From assembly GCF_041714655.1 (NCBI RefSeq), contig NZ_CP168219.1, positions 2,232,001 to 2,296,000 of the forward strand: a stretch of 64,000 nt of DNA. The letters are read 5' to 3'. This DNA comes from Pseudoroseicyclus_A sp041714655. Its GTDB lineage: Bacteria; Pseudomonadota; Alphaproteobacteria; Rhodobacterales; Rhodobacteraceae. Made by a program: the position numbers and the translations under genes. Each line of letters starts with the position of its first letter. Within the stretch, counting starts at the first letter, position 1. Under the pieces are notes generated by a model that worked only from the letters and a program-made list of their open reading frames with translations, was not told where the DNA came from and ran no database searches. This document shows, piece after piece, positions 34,329 through 42,846 of the stretch.

Positions 34329-34756
34329 TGGAAGTTGGCGAACCATATCCGGACCTTCCCATTGAATTCGCGGTGCCCGGAACGCCGGTTTCAGCGCAGG
34401 CTAAGGGCGGTTCGAAGAAGGCATGGAAGCTTGAAGTGGCGACTGCAGCCCAAGCTGTGGTCGCTACAGATGCTTGGATTTTTAGGGAAACGTCTCTATC
34501 TATTACGATCTATGACTTTCCCTCAGACCCAGTGTCGGGAGATGTAGATAACATTGTAAAACCGATACAGGATGCTTTGGTAAGAGTACTATATGTCGAT
34601 GACAATATTATTCGAAGAGTAGTCGCGCAGAGATTTTTGCCCTTTGAGGTCGCTACCCTCTCACCCGTCCCGGCTTTGCTCGCCAGAGCTCTAGCGACTG
34701 ACCCGCCATTTGTTTATATTCGGATATCAGGTGATCCGCTCGGAGAAGCCCAATGA
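34328..34756 (+). CDS. RusA-like Holliday-junction endonuclease
   Basis: 142 residues from the GTG at 34328, which overlaps the parE stop (TAGTG). The RusA pattern is clear: 'IEFAVPGTPVSAQAKGGSKK' at the N-terminus, then D72-V-D74-N-..-K78 in 'GDVDNIVKPIQDALVRV' and D91-D92 in 'YVDDNIIRRVVAQRF'. This is the spacing of the acidic and lysine catalytic residues of E. coli RusA. RusA cuts Holliday junctions and is usually phage-borne. Base composition is much lower in G+C than parE. It overlaps the next gene by four bases (ATGA). No other phage genes are present. Confidence 0.75.
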   Translation: MEVGEPYPDLPIEFAVPGTPVSAQAKGGSKKAWKLEVATAAQAVVATDAWIFRETSLSITIYDFPSDPVSGDVDNIVKPIQDALVRVLYVDDNIIRRVVAQRFLPFEVATLSPVPALLARALATDPPFVYIRISGDPLGEAQ

Positions 34757-35400
34757 CTATCAGAGAAGAATTGGCAATTGCCAGCCAGGCAATTTTTGAT
34801 GAGTATATCGGAAACGGCTACTCGGCAGCCTCTCAGCCTACGAATGCTGAGGCGCCAATACTTGCGCGATATCGACCTGATTTCATCTTCTCGAAGGATG
34901 GCAAGCGCGTGATCGTAGAGGTCAAGTATCGGCGCAATGGGGCGATCGACGGGCAGCTAAATGAAATTGCGCGAAAGGTCAGTGAACTCCCCGACACCGA
35001 GTTTCGCGTGGTATACGTTGAGGATGGGAGCCAGAGGAGGTTTCGGTCGTACACTTTTCCTCAAATCCAAAGTGCACTGGATGAAGTCGAGGAGCTTTCA
35101 AGGGCGGGCCAGACTCGACCTGCTCTATTGCTTTGCTGGTCAGCATTTGAAGCTGCCGCAAGGTATCTTCACGGACGCACTTTTGCAAAGCCTCAAACTC
35201 CAGGCCGAATCATCACGGAACTCGCCCAAAGAGGCGTCATTACACCCAATGAAGCTAATACAGCAAGAACCCTAGCTAATGCTAGAAATGCACTCATTCA
35301 TGGAGAATTGCAAGTTACACCGACCAGTGGAGACATATCGAATCTAGCCGCCATTGCACGAAAGGTGGCGAGCGAAAAGCGGCAAAAGACGACATCCTGA
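34753..35400 (+). CDS. PD-(D/E)XK nuclease-like and HEPN-like two-domain protein
   Basis: 215 residues. The N-terminal half has a restriction-nuclease-like core: D43 in 'RPDFIFSKDGK' and E56-V-K58 in 'RVIVEVKYRR'. The C-terminal half looks like a HEPN domain, with a helix 'PALLLCWSAFEAAARYLHGR' and the catalytic RX4H motif R178-N-A-L-I-H183 in 'NARNALIHGEL'. HEPN RNases are common in toxin-antitoxin and anti-phage systems. It is translationally coupled to the RusA-like gene and has the same low G+C. A defence or competition role is inferred, not shown; no antitoxin gene is adjacent. Confidence 0.7.
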   Translation: MTIREELAIASQAIFDEYIGNGYSAASQPTNAEAPILARYRPDFIFSKDGKRVIVEVKYRRNGAIDGQLNEIARKVSELPDTEFRVVYVEDGSQRRFRSYTFPQIQSALDEVEELSRAGQTRPALLLCWSAFEAAARYLHGRTFAKPQTPGRIITELAQRGVITPNEANTARTLANARNALIHGELQVTPTSGDISNLAAIARKVASEKRQKTTS

Positions 35401-35403
35401 CCC

Positions 35404-35828
35404 CCTACTCCACCCCCCCTGAACACCACCTCCGCCACCACCTCGTCGCCATACATCAGCTCCACCCCCGGCAGGCCCTCCGGCACCAGGTAGACCATGC
35501 GGCGGAGCGCCGTTTCCCCCACGCTCACCCCGTTGAACTGCCTGTCCATCAGCTCGCTCATGAAGCGCTCGCCCACCAGCGGCAGGTCGCCGAAGGCCGG
35601 GGAGTTGAGGCGGAAGTCGGTCGTCATCCAGTAGAAGCGCTCGTCCTGCTCGAGCTCGTTCGACTTCAGCCCCGTGACTGCCATCTCGATGTCGGCCAGC
35701 ACTCAACCGTCGGGCGGGGTCAGGCGGCTCTGGACGGCCGCCGTGTCGCGGCCCGTCGTCAGCTCCAGCTCCAGCTTCCGGCTTAGGGCCGCGTCCGTCA
35801 CCGCGAAGCGCGCGAAGGCGGTGAGGGG
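35404..35828 (-). pseudogene. remnant of a gene broken beside the islet
   Basis: On the minus strand an open frame from 35828 reads 'PLTAFARFAVTDAALSRKLE' and 'GRDTAAVQSRLTPPDG', hits a TGA at 35703-35705, and continues in the same frame as 'VLADIEMAVTGLKSNELEQD', 'FYWMTTDFRLNSPAFGDLPL' and 'VELMYGDEVVAEVVFRGG'. After about 35415 the frame runs antisense through the HEPN gene, so the original 3' end is gone. A TAG also closes it upstream. G+C is high, like the host. I cannot name the protein. Confidence 0.6.
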
Positions 35829-35955
35829 CTAGGGCGTATGCTGGGTCGAGCCCGCAACCAACGACCCGCCCTCCGAGGAGAGCCCCCGGACGAGCACGCG
35901 AAAGTCAACTCGGGGGCCCCTTCCCTCCGCCCCGGCGCCGGTGCAGTCTTTCCCC

Positions 35956-36633
35956 ATGCGTTCCCTCCTCGCCGCCCTCCTCCTCCTCGCCGCCTGCGGT
36001 CGCCCGCTGACCACCGACGAGACGCGCTTCGCCCGCGCCTTCCTCGGGCCGGATTTCGATACCGAGTCCGTCCGGCTGAGGGGCGATCTCGCAGAGGAGC
36101 GGCCGAGGTCGATTGCCGTGCGGCCCCGGACCACCTGTCAGGAGCGGATCTATCCCGAGTCGCAGACCGCCACGATCGAGGTCGTGACCGGCGCGCTCAC
36201 GGCCTTTCAGACCGTCTACTTCCGCCCCGGCCGCTATCTCGACGATTACCTCGAGGGGCTCGGCGGCGAGGTGGTCTCGCTGCCCGCCGCCATGCTTTTC
36301 GCCCATGAGATGGTGCATGTCTGGCAATGGCAGAACCGCGCCACGACCGGCTATCACCCGCTCAAGGCCGCCTTCGAGCATGTGCAGAGCGCCGATCCCT
36401 ATCTCTTCGACCCCGAGACGGAGGCGGATTTCCTCGACTATGGCTGGGAGCAGCAGGGCTCGATCTTCGAGGAATATGTCTGCTGCCGCACGCTCGCGCC
36501 CGAGGCGGCGCGGACCTCGCGGTTGCACGAGACCCTCGGCAAGTATTTCGACCTGCCGCCGCTCGATGCGAACCTCGCGCAGAACGTGCTGATCCCCGTC
36601 GGCGGCGATGCGCTCGAGGGGATCTGCGACTGA
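35956..36633 (+). CDS. lipoprotein with HExxH metallopeptidase-like motif
   Basis: 225 residues. The start at 35956 gives a lipoprotein signal peptide (MRSLLAALLLLAACGRPL, cysteine 14). 'AAMLFAHEMVHVWQWQNRAT' contains a HExxH zinc site with a following 'FDPETEADFLDYGWEQQGSI', where E/D residues could be the third ligand. It resembles membrane-anchored DUF4157-like or zincin-like proteins of unknown target. The enzyme activity is a motif-based guess. Convergent with the cytochrome c gene; the 60-base gap between them contains a G+C-rich hairpin. Confidence 0.78.
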   Translation: MRSLLAALLLLAACGRPLTTDETRFARAFLGPDFDTESVRLRGDLAEERPRSIAVRPRTTCQERIYPESQTATIEVVTGALTAFQTVYFRPGRYLDDYLEGLGGEVVSLPAAMLFAHEMVHVWQWQNRATTGYHPLKAAFEHVQSADPYLFDPETEADFLDYGWEQQGSIFEEYVCCRTLAPEAARTSRLHETLGKYFDLPPLDANLAQNVLIPVGGDALEGICD

Positions 36634-36693
36634 GGGGGGGCGCCGCGGCGAAGTTGGCCCCCCTGCGGCCGGGCCCCGCCCCGCAGGCCGCTG

Positions 36694-37092
36694 CTACTCC
36701 TGGATCCCCGCGAGGTAGTTGGCCACCGCCAGAAGCGCGGCCGGCACGGGGGTGCCGACGCCGGCCTCGTCCTCGACGATCACCGTCGGGCCGAGATCGC
36801 CGGCGCCGAATTCCGGCATGACCTCGGCGTAGAGCCCGCCGCGATGGTAGCCGTCCACGTAGCTCATCACCTGGTCGCGCGGGAAGACGCCGCCGTTCAT
36901 CGCGGAAAGCTGCGTCAGGTCGGCCGGCGGCACCGGCAGGCCCTCGGCCAGCTCGCCGTCGCCGTGGCCCGTGGGCCCGTGACAGGCGGCGCAGTTGGTC
37001 TCGTAGAAGGTCGCGCCATCGACCTCCTCCGGGCCTTCGATGCAGGCGGAGAGCAGCGCCGGCAGCGCGAGGGTGGCGAGAATGCGTTTCAT
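36694..37092 (-). CDS. c-type cytochrome lipoprotein
   Basis: 132 residues. Lipobox LLSAC (cysteine 17) then one heme-binding motif C-A-A-C-H in 'FYETNCAACHGPTGHGDGEL', and a likely Met ligand in 'AEVMPEFGAGDLGP'. Class I monoheme cytochrome c anchored on the periplasmic side. 'GLPVPPADLTQLSAMNGGVF' is typical of small cytochromes that carry electrons to oxidases or nitrite/N2O reductases. No oxidase gene is adjacent; upstream on the same strand is lolD. Confidence 0.9.
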   Translation of the reverse strand: MKRILATLALPALLSACIEGPEEVDGATFYETNCAACHGPTGHGDGELAEGLPVPPADLTQLSAMNGGVFPRDQVMSYVDGYHRGGLYAEVMPEFGAGDLGPTVIVEDEAGVGTPVPAALLAVANYLAGIQE

Positions 37093-37139
37093 GGTCGATC
37101 CTTTCAGGTCAGTCCGGGCCCGGTGCGGCCGGGGGGCGC

Positions 37140-37823
37140 TCAGGGGAGCGCCACCACCTGGCCGGCGTCCAGCCGCAGCCGCCGGTCCATCCGGGCGGCG
37201 AGGTCGAGGTTATGCGTGGCGATGAGCGCCGCGAGGCCGGTGCCCCGCACCAGCGCCATCAGCGCCCCGAACACGCGGTCGGAGGTCTCGGGGTCGAGGT
37301 TGCCCGTGGGCTCATCGGCGAGGAGGAGCCGCGGCCGGTTGGCGAGCGCCCGGCAGAAGGCCGCCCGCTGCTGCTCGCCGCCGGAGAGCTCCGCCGGGCG
37401 GTGATGGCCGCGGTCGTCCAGCCCGACCTCGGAGAGGAGCGCCTCCGCCCGCGCCTCCGCCTCGCCCCTCGCCACGCCGTTGGCGAGCTGGGGGAGGATG
37501 ACGTTCTCGGCCGCCGAGAACTCGGGGAGAAGGTGGTGGAACTGGTAGATGAAGCCGATCTCCTGCCGGCGCACGATGGTGCGCCGCCGCTCGGAGAGGC
37601 CGGTCATAGCCCGCCCGCCGATCTCGAGAAGGCCCCCATCCGCCGTATCGAGGAGCCCGGCGATATGAAGGAGCGTCGACTTGCCGGCGCCGGAGGGGGC
37701 GACCAGCGCCACGACCTCGCCCGGCTCGACGGCGAGCGAGATGCCGCGCAGCACCTCCACCGGGCGGGCCGTGTCGCCATAGGTCTTGGTGACCCCTTCG
37801 AGTTTCAGCGCGGTCTCACTCAT
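37140..37823 (-). CDS. lolD: lipoprotein-releasing ABC transporter, ATPase LolD
   Basis: 227 residues. Walker A 'APSGAGKST', signature 'LSGGEQQRAAFCRALANRPR', Walker B 'LLLADEPTGNLDPE' and His switch 'ATHNLDLAARMDRRL'. 'IGFIYQFHHLLPEFSAAENV' is the LolD-specific Q-loop region. It powers extraction of outer-membrane lipoproteins by LolCE. The start overlaps the upstream permease gene by eight bases. Confidence 0.94.
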   Translation of the reverse strand: MSETALKLEGVTKTYGDTARPVEVLRGISLAVEPGEVVALVAPSGAGKSTLLHIAGLLDTADGGLLEIGGRAMTGLSERRRTIVRRQEIGFIYQFHHLLPEFSAAENVILPQLANGVARGEAEARAEALLSEVGLDDRGHHRPAELSGGEQQRAAFCRALANRPRLLLADEPTGNLDPETSDRVFGALMALVRGTGLAALIATHNLDLAARMDRRLRLDAGQVVALP

Positions 37824-39102
37824 AGCGCAGCGCCTCCACCGGGTTCATCCGCGCCGCGCGGCGGGCGGGAAAGATCGTCACGACCCATGAGAGGACCAGC
37901 GCCAGCGCCACGGCCGAGCCGACATCCCCCGCCTCCAGCTTCGCCGGCAGCGCGTAGATGCCGCGGATCGAGGGGTCCCAGACCCCGCCGCCGGAGAGGT
38001 AGTTCACCGCCGCGAAGATCGGGTCGATCCAGATGGCGAAGGCGCAGCCGAGGAGCACGCCGAGGAGCGTCCCGATCGTGCCGATCGAGGCGCCGCAGAG
38101 GAAGAAGATGCGCAGGATGGAGCCTTCCGAGAGGCCCATGGTGCGCAGGATGCCGATGTCGCGGCCCTTGTTCTTCACCAGCATGATGAGGCCGGAGATG
38201 ATGTTGAGCGAGGCGATGAGGACGAGGATCGAGAGGATCACGAACATCACGTTGTCCTCCACCGTCAGCGCCCGGAGGAACGAGCCGGAGCTATCCTTCC
38301 ACGTCCAGATCAGCGCGCCGTCACCGGCGGCTGAGCGGAGCGCGGGGATCATCGCCTCGATATTGTCCGGGTCCTCGACCATGACCTCGATCTCGTCGAC
38401 GACGCCGTCGCGGTTGAAGAAGCTCTGCGCCTCGTCGAGCGGCATGTAGACCCGCGTCCGGTCGATGTCGTAGCGGCCGGCGGTGAAGATGTAGGTGGCG
38501 TCATAGGCCGACGTCCTCGGCGACGTGCCGAAGGCCGTCCGCGCGCCGTTGGGCGAGATGATGCGGATCCGGTCGCCGAGAAAGGCGCCGAGCTCGCGGG
38601 CGACGCCGGAGCCGATGGCGATGCCGGAAGGGAAATCGGCGAGGCTGCCCTCCGCCGCCTCGGGCCGGGCGATGCGGGGAATGTTGGCGAGGTCGTCGGG
38701 GGCGATGCCCATGACCTCGACGCCGACATTGGCATTGCGCAGGTTCGCCATGACCTGGGCGCGGACGAGCGGCGCGGCGGAGGTGACGCCGGGCACCGCC
38801 TCGAGCCGCTCCACGAGGGCGTCATACTCGGCGATGGTGCGCGAGGTCTGGCCCGTCTCGCTGACCGTCAGCTCCTGATAGATCGTCGCATGGGCATTGG
38901 CGCCGAGGATCGTGTCGACGAATTCGGCGCGGAAGCCGGCGCGGACGGAGAGCGTCGCGATCAGCGCGGCGACCGAGAGCATGACGCCGAGGAGCGAGAT
39001 CCACGTCATGACGCTGACCCCGCCCTCGGCGCGGCGGGCACGCAGATAGCGCCAGGCGATCAGGAATTCGAACCGGGCGAAGGGCGGCGGGGATGTGGCC
39101 AA
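37816..39102 (-). CDS. lolC: lipoprotein-releasing ABC permease LolC/E type
   Basis: 428 residues with four membrane helices and a large periplasmic MacB-like domain between the first two. 'FEFLIAWRYLRARRAEGGVS', 'LIASLNIISGLIMLVKNKGR', 'DIGILRTMGLSEGSILRIFF' and the C-terminal 'FPARRAARMNPVEALRYE' are diagnostic. Only one permease gene is present, as in many alphaproteobacteria where a single LolF-type protein is thought to act as homodimer in place of LolC plus LolE. Coupled to lolD. Confidence 0.93.
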   Translation of the reverse strand: MATSPPPFARFEFLIAWRYLRARRAEGGVSVMTWISLLGVMLSVAALIATLSVRAGFRAEFVDTILGANAHATIYQELTVSETGQTSRTIAEYDALVERLEAVPGVTSAAPLVRAQVMANLRNANVGVEVMGIAPDDLANIPRIARPEAAEGSLADFPSGIAIGSGVARELGAFLGDRIRIISPNGARTAFGTSPRTSAYDATYIFTAGRYDIDRTRVYMPLDEAQSFFNRDGVVDEIEVMVEDPDNIEAMIPALRSAAGDGALIWTWKDSSGSFLRALTVEDNVMFVILSILVLIASLNIISGLIMLVKNKGRDIGILRTMGLSEGSILRIFFLCGASIGTIGTLLGVLLGCAFAIWIDPIFAAVNYLSGGGVWDPSIRGIYALPAKLEAGDVGSAVALALVLSWVVTIFPARRAARMNPVEALRYE

Positions 39103-39186
39103 GGCCTGCTCCTTTTTGCGGCGACCATGCGGGCGCCGGAGGGCCGGGTCAAGGCGGGGCGGCCGCCGCGCGGGGGATCGGCGGCC

Positions 39187-39813
39187 CTATCGCTCCCCCG
39201 CGCCGGTCAACCGGCGGAGCGCCGCCGGCGCATGGGCGAGCGGCGCCCTTGGGCCGAAAAGCCGGACGGAGGCGAGGATCCCCTCGATTAGGAGCCAGAC
39301 CGCCTCCGCCGCCGGCTCGGGCGGCTCCAGCCCCTCGGCCCGGGCGCGCCCGGTGAGATCGGCGAGGAGCCGCTTCTTGACGGAGGCGGCGGCGGCATGG
39401 ACCGGGTGGAACGGGTCGGAATATTCCGCCGCCGCTACCTGGAAGGGGCAGCCCATCGCCCAGTCCCGCGCCGCCCGGCGGATCACCGATTCGCCCCAGG
39501 CGGTCAGCGGGCGCGGACCATCGGCCGGCGGGGCGGCATCCTGCAGCGTGGCGCCGACACGCTCCAGCCAGGCGACGATCAGCACGTCCTTGGAGGGGAA
39601 GTGCTTATAGAAGGTCGCCTTGGCCACGCCTGCCTCGGCCAGCACGCGATCGATGCCGGTGGCGCGGTAGCCATGCTGGTAGAAGAGAAACCCCGCCGTC
39701 TGCAGCAGGCGCTCGCGGAGGTCGCGGCGGCTGGCATCGGGCGGCGGGGCGAGGCCGGGCGCCGGCTGTGCGGCCCGGTCAGCTGCGGGGGGGAATGGAT
39801 CGGTCTGAGACAA
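39187..39813 (-). CDS. TetR-family transcriptional regulator
   Basis: 208 residues. The HTH (about 30-75) reads 'LRERLLQTAGFLFYQHGYRA', 'TGIDRVLAEAGVAKATFYKH' and 'FPSKDVLIVAWLE'. The ligand-binding part has 'WAMGCPFQVAAAEYSDPFHP', seen in YcdC/AcrR-like repressors of efflux or oxidoreductase genes. No divergent target gene is adjacent, so the regulon is unknown. The N-terminal 25 residues are proline/alanine-rich and may not belong; start choice is uncertain. Confidence 0.9.
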   Translation of the reverse strand: MSQTDPFPPAADRAAQPAPGLAPPPDASRRDLRERLLQTAGFLFYQHGYRATGIDRVLAEAGVAKATFYKHFPSKDVLIVAWLERVGATLQDAAPPADGPRPLTAWGESVIRRAARDWAMGCPFQVAAAEYSDPFHPVHAAAASVKKRLLADLTGRARAEGLEPPEPAAEAVWLLIEGILASVRLFGPRAPLAHAPAALRRLTGAGER

Positions 39814-39912
39814 GGGCCCTCCGGGTCCGGCACCCCCCGGAGCCGGATGGCGGGAGGGTAACGCAGCGGCAGGGGGAAGGGAACAGGCGGCGGCGGGAGG
39901 GCTGGCGGAGGC

Positions 39913-39974
39913 GGGGGGCGCTGCACCCCGTCGCCTGAACGGCGACTCCCCCGCGGGTATTTGGAGAAAAGTGA
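39913..39974. repeat. intergenic hairpin repeat, GTATTT/GACTCCCC family (copy 3)
   Basis: GGGGGGCGCTGCACCCC, GTCGCC..GGCGAC hairpin, then ACTCCCCCGCGGGTATTTGG and AGAAAA. It is the inverted form of the copy at 7880-7937. The remainder of 39814-40080 shows no gene. Confidence 0.7.
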
Positions 39975-40080
39975 GGGGGGGGAGTTCGGGGCGGCGGGCG
40001 CGGACCCGGATGCCCGGGCGCGGCGGGCTCAGTCGCGGGCGCGGTTGGTGGACAGAGAGCCGGCTGCCCGCGCGCCGCGG

Positions 40081-40860
40081 TCAGAGGGCCTTGAGGCGGG
40101 CCATGATCTCGGTCAGGCGGGCCTGTTCCTCGTCGAAGCCGTAGGGCGCGCCCAGGAGGATGAGGCCGGAGCCCTCCATCCGGTGGCCGGGCTTCGGCGG
40201 GCGGAGCGGCACCTCGAAGCGGAGCGCGCCGGGGAGCGCGGCGAGGCTTTCGGCCATCTCGCGGTGGGGCGCCGAGGCGAGGATGGGATACCACAGGATC
40301 TTCACGCCGACCGGCCAGCGCTTGTGGAGCCGGCGGAGGAGCGTCGCCATCGCCGCGTAATCCTCCTTCACCTCATACGAGGGGTCGATGAGCAGGAGCC
40401 CCCTCCCCGGCTCCGGCGGCAGGAGGCGGGTGGCGAGGGCGGCGCCGTCTTCCTTGACCACCTCCGCCCAGCCGCCCGCCAGCCGCTCAAGAGCCGCATG
40501 TTCCTGCGGATGGAGCTCGGCGAGGTGCAGCCGGTCGCCGGCCCGCGCGAAATGCTTCGCGACGAGGGGCGAGCCCGGATAGGCCGTGGCGCCATGGGCG
40601 GCGCGGGTGGCGTCCAGCACCGCGCGGAAGGGGTGGTCCGCCGGAAAGAGCGGCTCGGCGAGCGCAATGCCGGCGGCGGCCTCGCCGGTCTTCGCCGCCT
40701 GCGGAGCGGCGAGGTCGTAGAGACCCCGGCCCGCGTGGGTCTCCACATAGGTGAGCGGCTTATCCTTGGCGGTGAGGTAGGCGAGCACCCAGGACAGGAC
40801 GGCGTGCTTGTGCACGTCGGCCCCGTTTCCGGCGTGGTAGCCGTGCTGGTAGCTCAGCAT
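40081..40860 (-). CDS. rlmJ: 23S rRNA (adenine-N6)-methyltransferase RlmJ
   Basis: 259 residues. It methylates A2030 of 23S rRNA (E. coli numbering). Family features: 'MLSYQHGYHAGNGADVHKHA' at the N-terminus, SAM-site 'YVETHAGRGLYDL', and catalytic 'GLLLIDPSYEVKEDY' (DPSYE here, against DPPY in E. coli). 'ILWYPILASAPHREMAESLA' follows. The start overlaps the cobT stop (TGATG), so it is translated with cobT although the functions are unrelated. Confidence 0.92.
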   Translation of the reverse strand: MLSYQHGYHAGNGADVHKHAVLSWVLAYLTAKDKPLTYVETHAGRGLYDLAAPQAAKTGEAAAGIALAEPLFPADHPFRAVLDATRAAHGATAYPGSPLVAKHFARAGDRLHLAELHPQEHAALERLAGGWAEVVKEDGAALATRLLPPEPGRGLLLIDPSYEVKEDYAAMATLLRRLHKRWPVGVKILWYPILASAPHREMAESLAALPGALRFEVPLRPPKPGHRMEGSGLILLGAPYGFDEEQARLTEIMARLKAL

Positions 40861-42743
40861 CAGCCGGCCTTTCTCAGCGCCCCGGCCATGCCCATCACCT
40901 TCGCCCGCGCCCGTGGATCGTTGTCGAAGAGCGAGGCGAGCTGCTCCGTCATCGCGCCGGCGAGCTGCTCGACATCGGTGATCGTCACGGCACGCTCGTA
41001 ATAGCGCGTCACGTCATGGCCGATGCCGATGGCAATGAGCTCCACCGCCTTGCGCTTCTCGACCATGGCGATGACATCGCGCAGATGCTTCTCGAGGTAG
41101 TTGGCGGGGTTCACCGAGAGGGTGGAATCGTCCACCGGTGCGCCATCGGAGATCACCATCAGAATCTTGCGCTGCTCCGGCCGGCCGAGCATCCGCTTGT
41201 GGGCCCATTCGAGCGCCTCGCCGTCGATGTTCTCCTTGAGGAGCCCTTCCTTCATCATGATGCCGAGGTTCTCGCGGACCCGGCGCCAGGGCGCATCGGC
41301 GCGCTTGTAGACGATGTGGCGAAGATCGTTCAGCCGCCCCGGCAGCGCCGGCCGGCCGGCATTGCGCCAGGCCTCGCCCGCCTGCCCGCCCTTCCAGGCG
41401 CGGGTGGTGAAGCCGAGAATCTCCACCTTCACCTGGCAGCGCTCCAGCGTCCGCGCCAGCACGTCGGCGCAGATGGCGGCGATGGAGATCGGCCGCCCCC
41501 GCATCGAGCCGGAATTGTCGAGAAGGAGCGTCACCACGGTGTCGCGGAACTCGGTGTCCTTCTCGCGCTTGAAGGAGAGCGGCGTCGTCGGGTTCGCCAC
41601 CACGCGGGCGAGGCGGCCGGCATCGAGCGTGCCCTCCTCGAGGTCGAACTCCCAAGAGCGGTTCTGCTGGGCCTGCAGGCGCCGCATCAGCTTGTTGGCG
41701 AGCCGGCTGACGGCGCCCTTCAGCGGGTCGAGCTGCTGGTCGAGATAGGCGCGTAGCCGCTCGCGCTCGGCGGGCTCGGCGAGGTCCTCCGCCGCGATCT
41801 CTTCATCGAAGCTCGAATCGTAGACCTTGTAGTCGGGGTCGGCCTCGGAATGCGGGGCGGGCTGCGGAGGCTCCTGGGGCGCGTCGCCCTCGGGGACGAG
41901 CTCTTCCTGCATCTCCTCGGCATCGCCGCCGTCCTGCTCCATCGAGGCCTGGGCCTCGCCTTCCTCTTCCTGCTCCTGCTGGCTCTGCTCGGGGGTGGCA
42001 TCCTCGACATCGCCGCCGGAATTCTGGTCGTCCTCGCCCTCTTCGGTCTCGGGCTCGTCCTCGGCATTCTCCTCCGACAGATCGTCCTCGGCATCGGGAT
42101 CGTCGCCGAGCTGGTCGCCGTAGCCGAGCGCCGAGATCATGTCGCGGGCGAAGCGGGCGAAGGCCTGCTGGTCGTCGAGAAGCGTGTCGATCTCGCTCAG
42201 CCGGTCGCCGAAGCTCTCCTCCAGATGGCCGCGCCAGAGATCGAGGACGTTCTCGGCCCCGCCCGGCAGCTTGCGGCCGGTGGCGAGCTGGCGGACGAGA
42301 TAGCCGGCGGCGGCGGCGAGCGGCGCCTCGGAGGCGTCACGGACCTGGTCATAGCCCTTGCGGCGCGCCTCATTGCCGATCTTGGCGTCGATGTTCTTGG
42401 CGGTGCCGGGCATGTAGCGGGCGCCGAGCGCCTCGACCCGGGCGGTCTCCATCGCGTCATAGAGATCGCGGGCCATGGGGCCCTGCGGCAGGTAGCGGTT
42501 GGAGAGGGTGGCATCGTGCAGCTTGTGGCGGAGCGCCAGCGCATCGGCGGTGCCGCGGGCCAGCAGCACCTCCTCCGCCGTCATCCGGCGGGAGATCTGC
42601 GGCAGGCGGATCGAATCGTTGCTGCCGCCCGGCGGGTCGACGGAGAACGAGACGGCGAGCTCGGGATCGTCGGCCATCACCTTGGTGGCTTCGGCAAGCG
42701 CCTTCTTGAACGGATCGGCCGGGTTGTCGTTGGGCTTTTTCAT
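40860..42743 (-). CDS. cobT: cobaltochelatase subunit CobT
   Basis: 627 residues (630 from the ATG at 42752). Partner of CobS in the aerobic cobaltochelatase. N-terminal 'KPNDNPADPFKKALAEATKV' is family-typical, the middle (~210-310) is a long acidic linker rich in Asp, Glu and Gln, and the C-terminal third is a von Willebrand factor A domain with the MIDAS motif DNSGS in 'VVTLLLDNSGSMRGRPISIA'. The stop overlaps rlmJ. cobS is 12 kb away on the opposite strand, which is unusual. Confidence 0.95.
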   Translation of the reverse strand: MKKPNDNPADPFKKALAEATKVMADDPELAVSFSVDPPGGSNDSIRLPQISRRMTAEEVLLARGTADALALRHKLHDATLSNRYLPQGPMARDLYDAMETARVEALGARYMPGTAKNIDAKIGNEARRKGYDQVRDASEAPLAAAAGYLVRQLATGRKLPGGAENVLDLWRGHLEESFGDRLSEIDTLLDDQQAFARFARDMISALGYGDQLGDDPDAEDDLSEENAEDEPETEEGEDDQNSGGDVEDATPEQSQQEQEEEGEAQASMEQDGGDAEEMQEELVPEGDAPQEPPQPAPHSEADPDYKVYDSSFDEEIAAEDLAEPAERERLRAYLDQQLDPLKGAVSRLANKLMRRLQAQQNRSWEFDLEEGTLDAGRLARVVANPTTPLSFKREKDTEFRDTVVTLLLDNSGSMRGRPISIAAICADVLARTLERCQVKVEILGFTTRAWKGGQAGEAWRNAGRPALPGRLNDLRHIVYKRADAPWRRVRENLGIMMKEGLLKENIDGEALEWAHKRMLGRPEQRKILMVISDGAPVDDSTLSVNPANYLEKHLRDVIAMVEKRKAVELIAIGIGHDVTRYYERAVTITDVEQLAGAMTEQLASLFDNDPRARAKVMGMAGALRKAG

Positions 42744-42846
42744 GAGGGTCATTAAGCACCCGGGCGCGCTGGCGGCAAGCCGGGTTGGCGCTAACGGATA
42801 GGTGGGGGGAGGCCCTTGGACCGGGAGAGATGGGGCCGTGCGCGGC

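Noticed and set aside
35298..35404. C-terminal part of the minus-strand frame opposite the HEPN gene
   Set aside because: Beyond about 35404 this frame is antisense to the islet and does not belong to the original gene.
29000..36000. Prophage or integrative element covering the accessory pocket
   Set aside because: No integrase, transposase, att-like direct repeat or phage structural gene was found; parE and other core genes interrupt the accessory genes.
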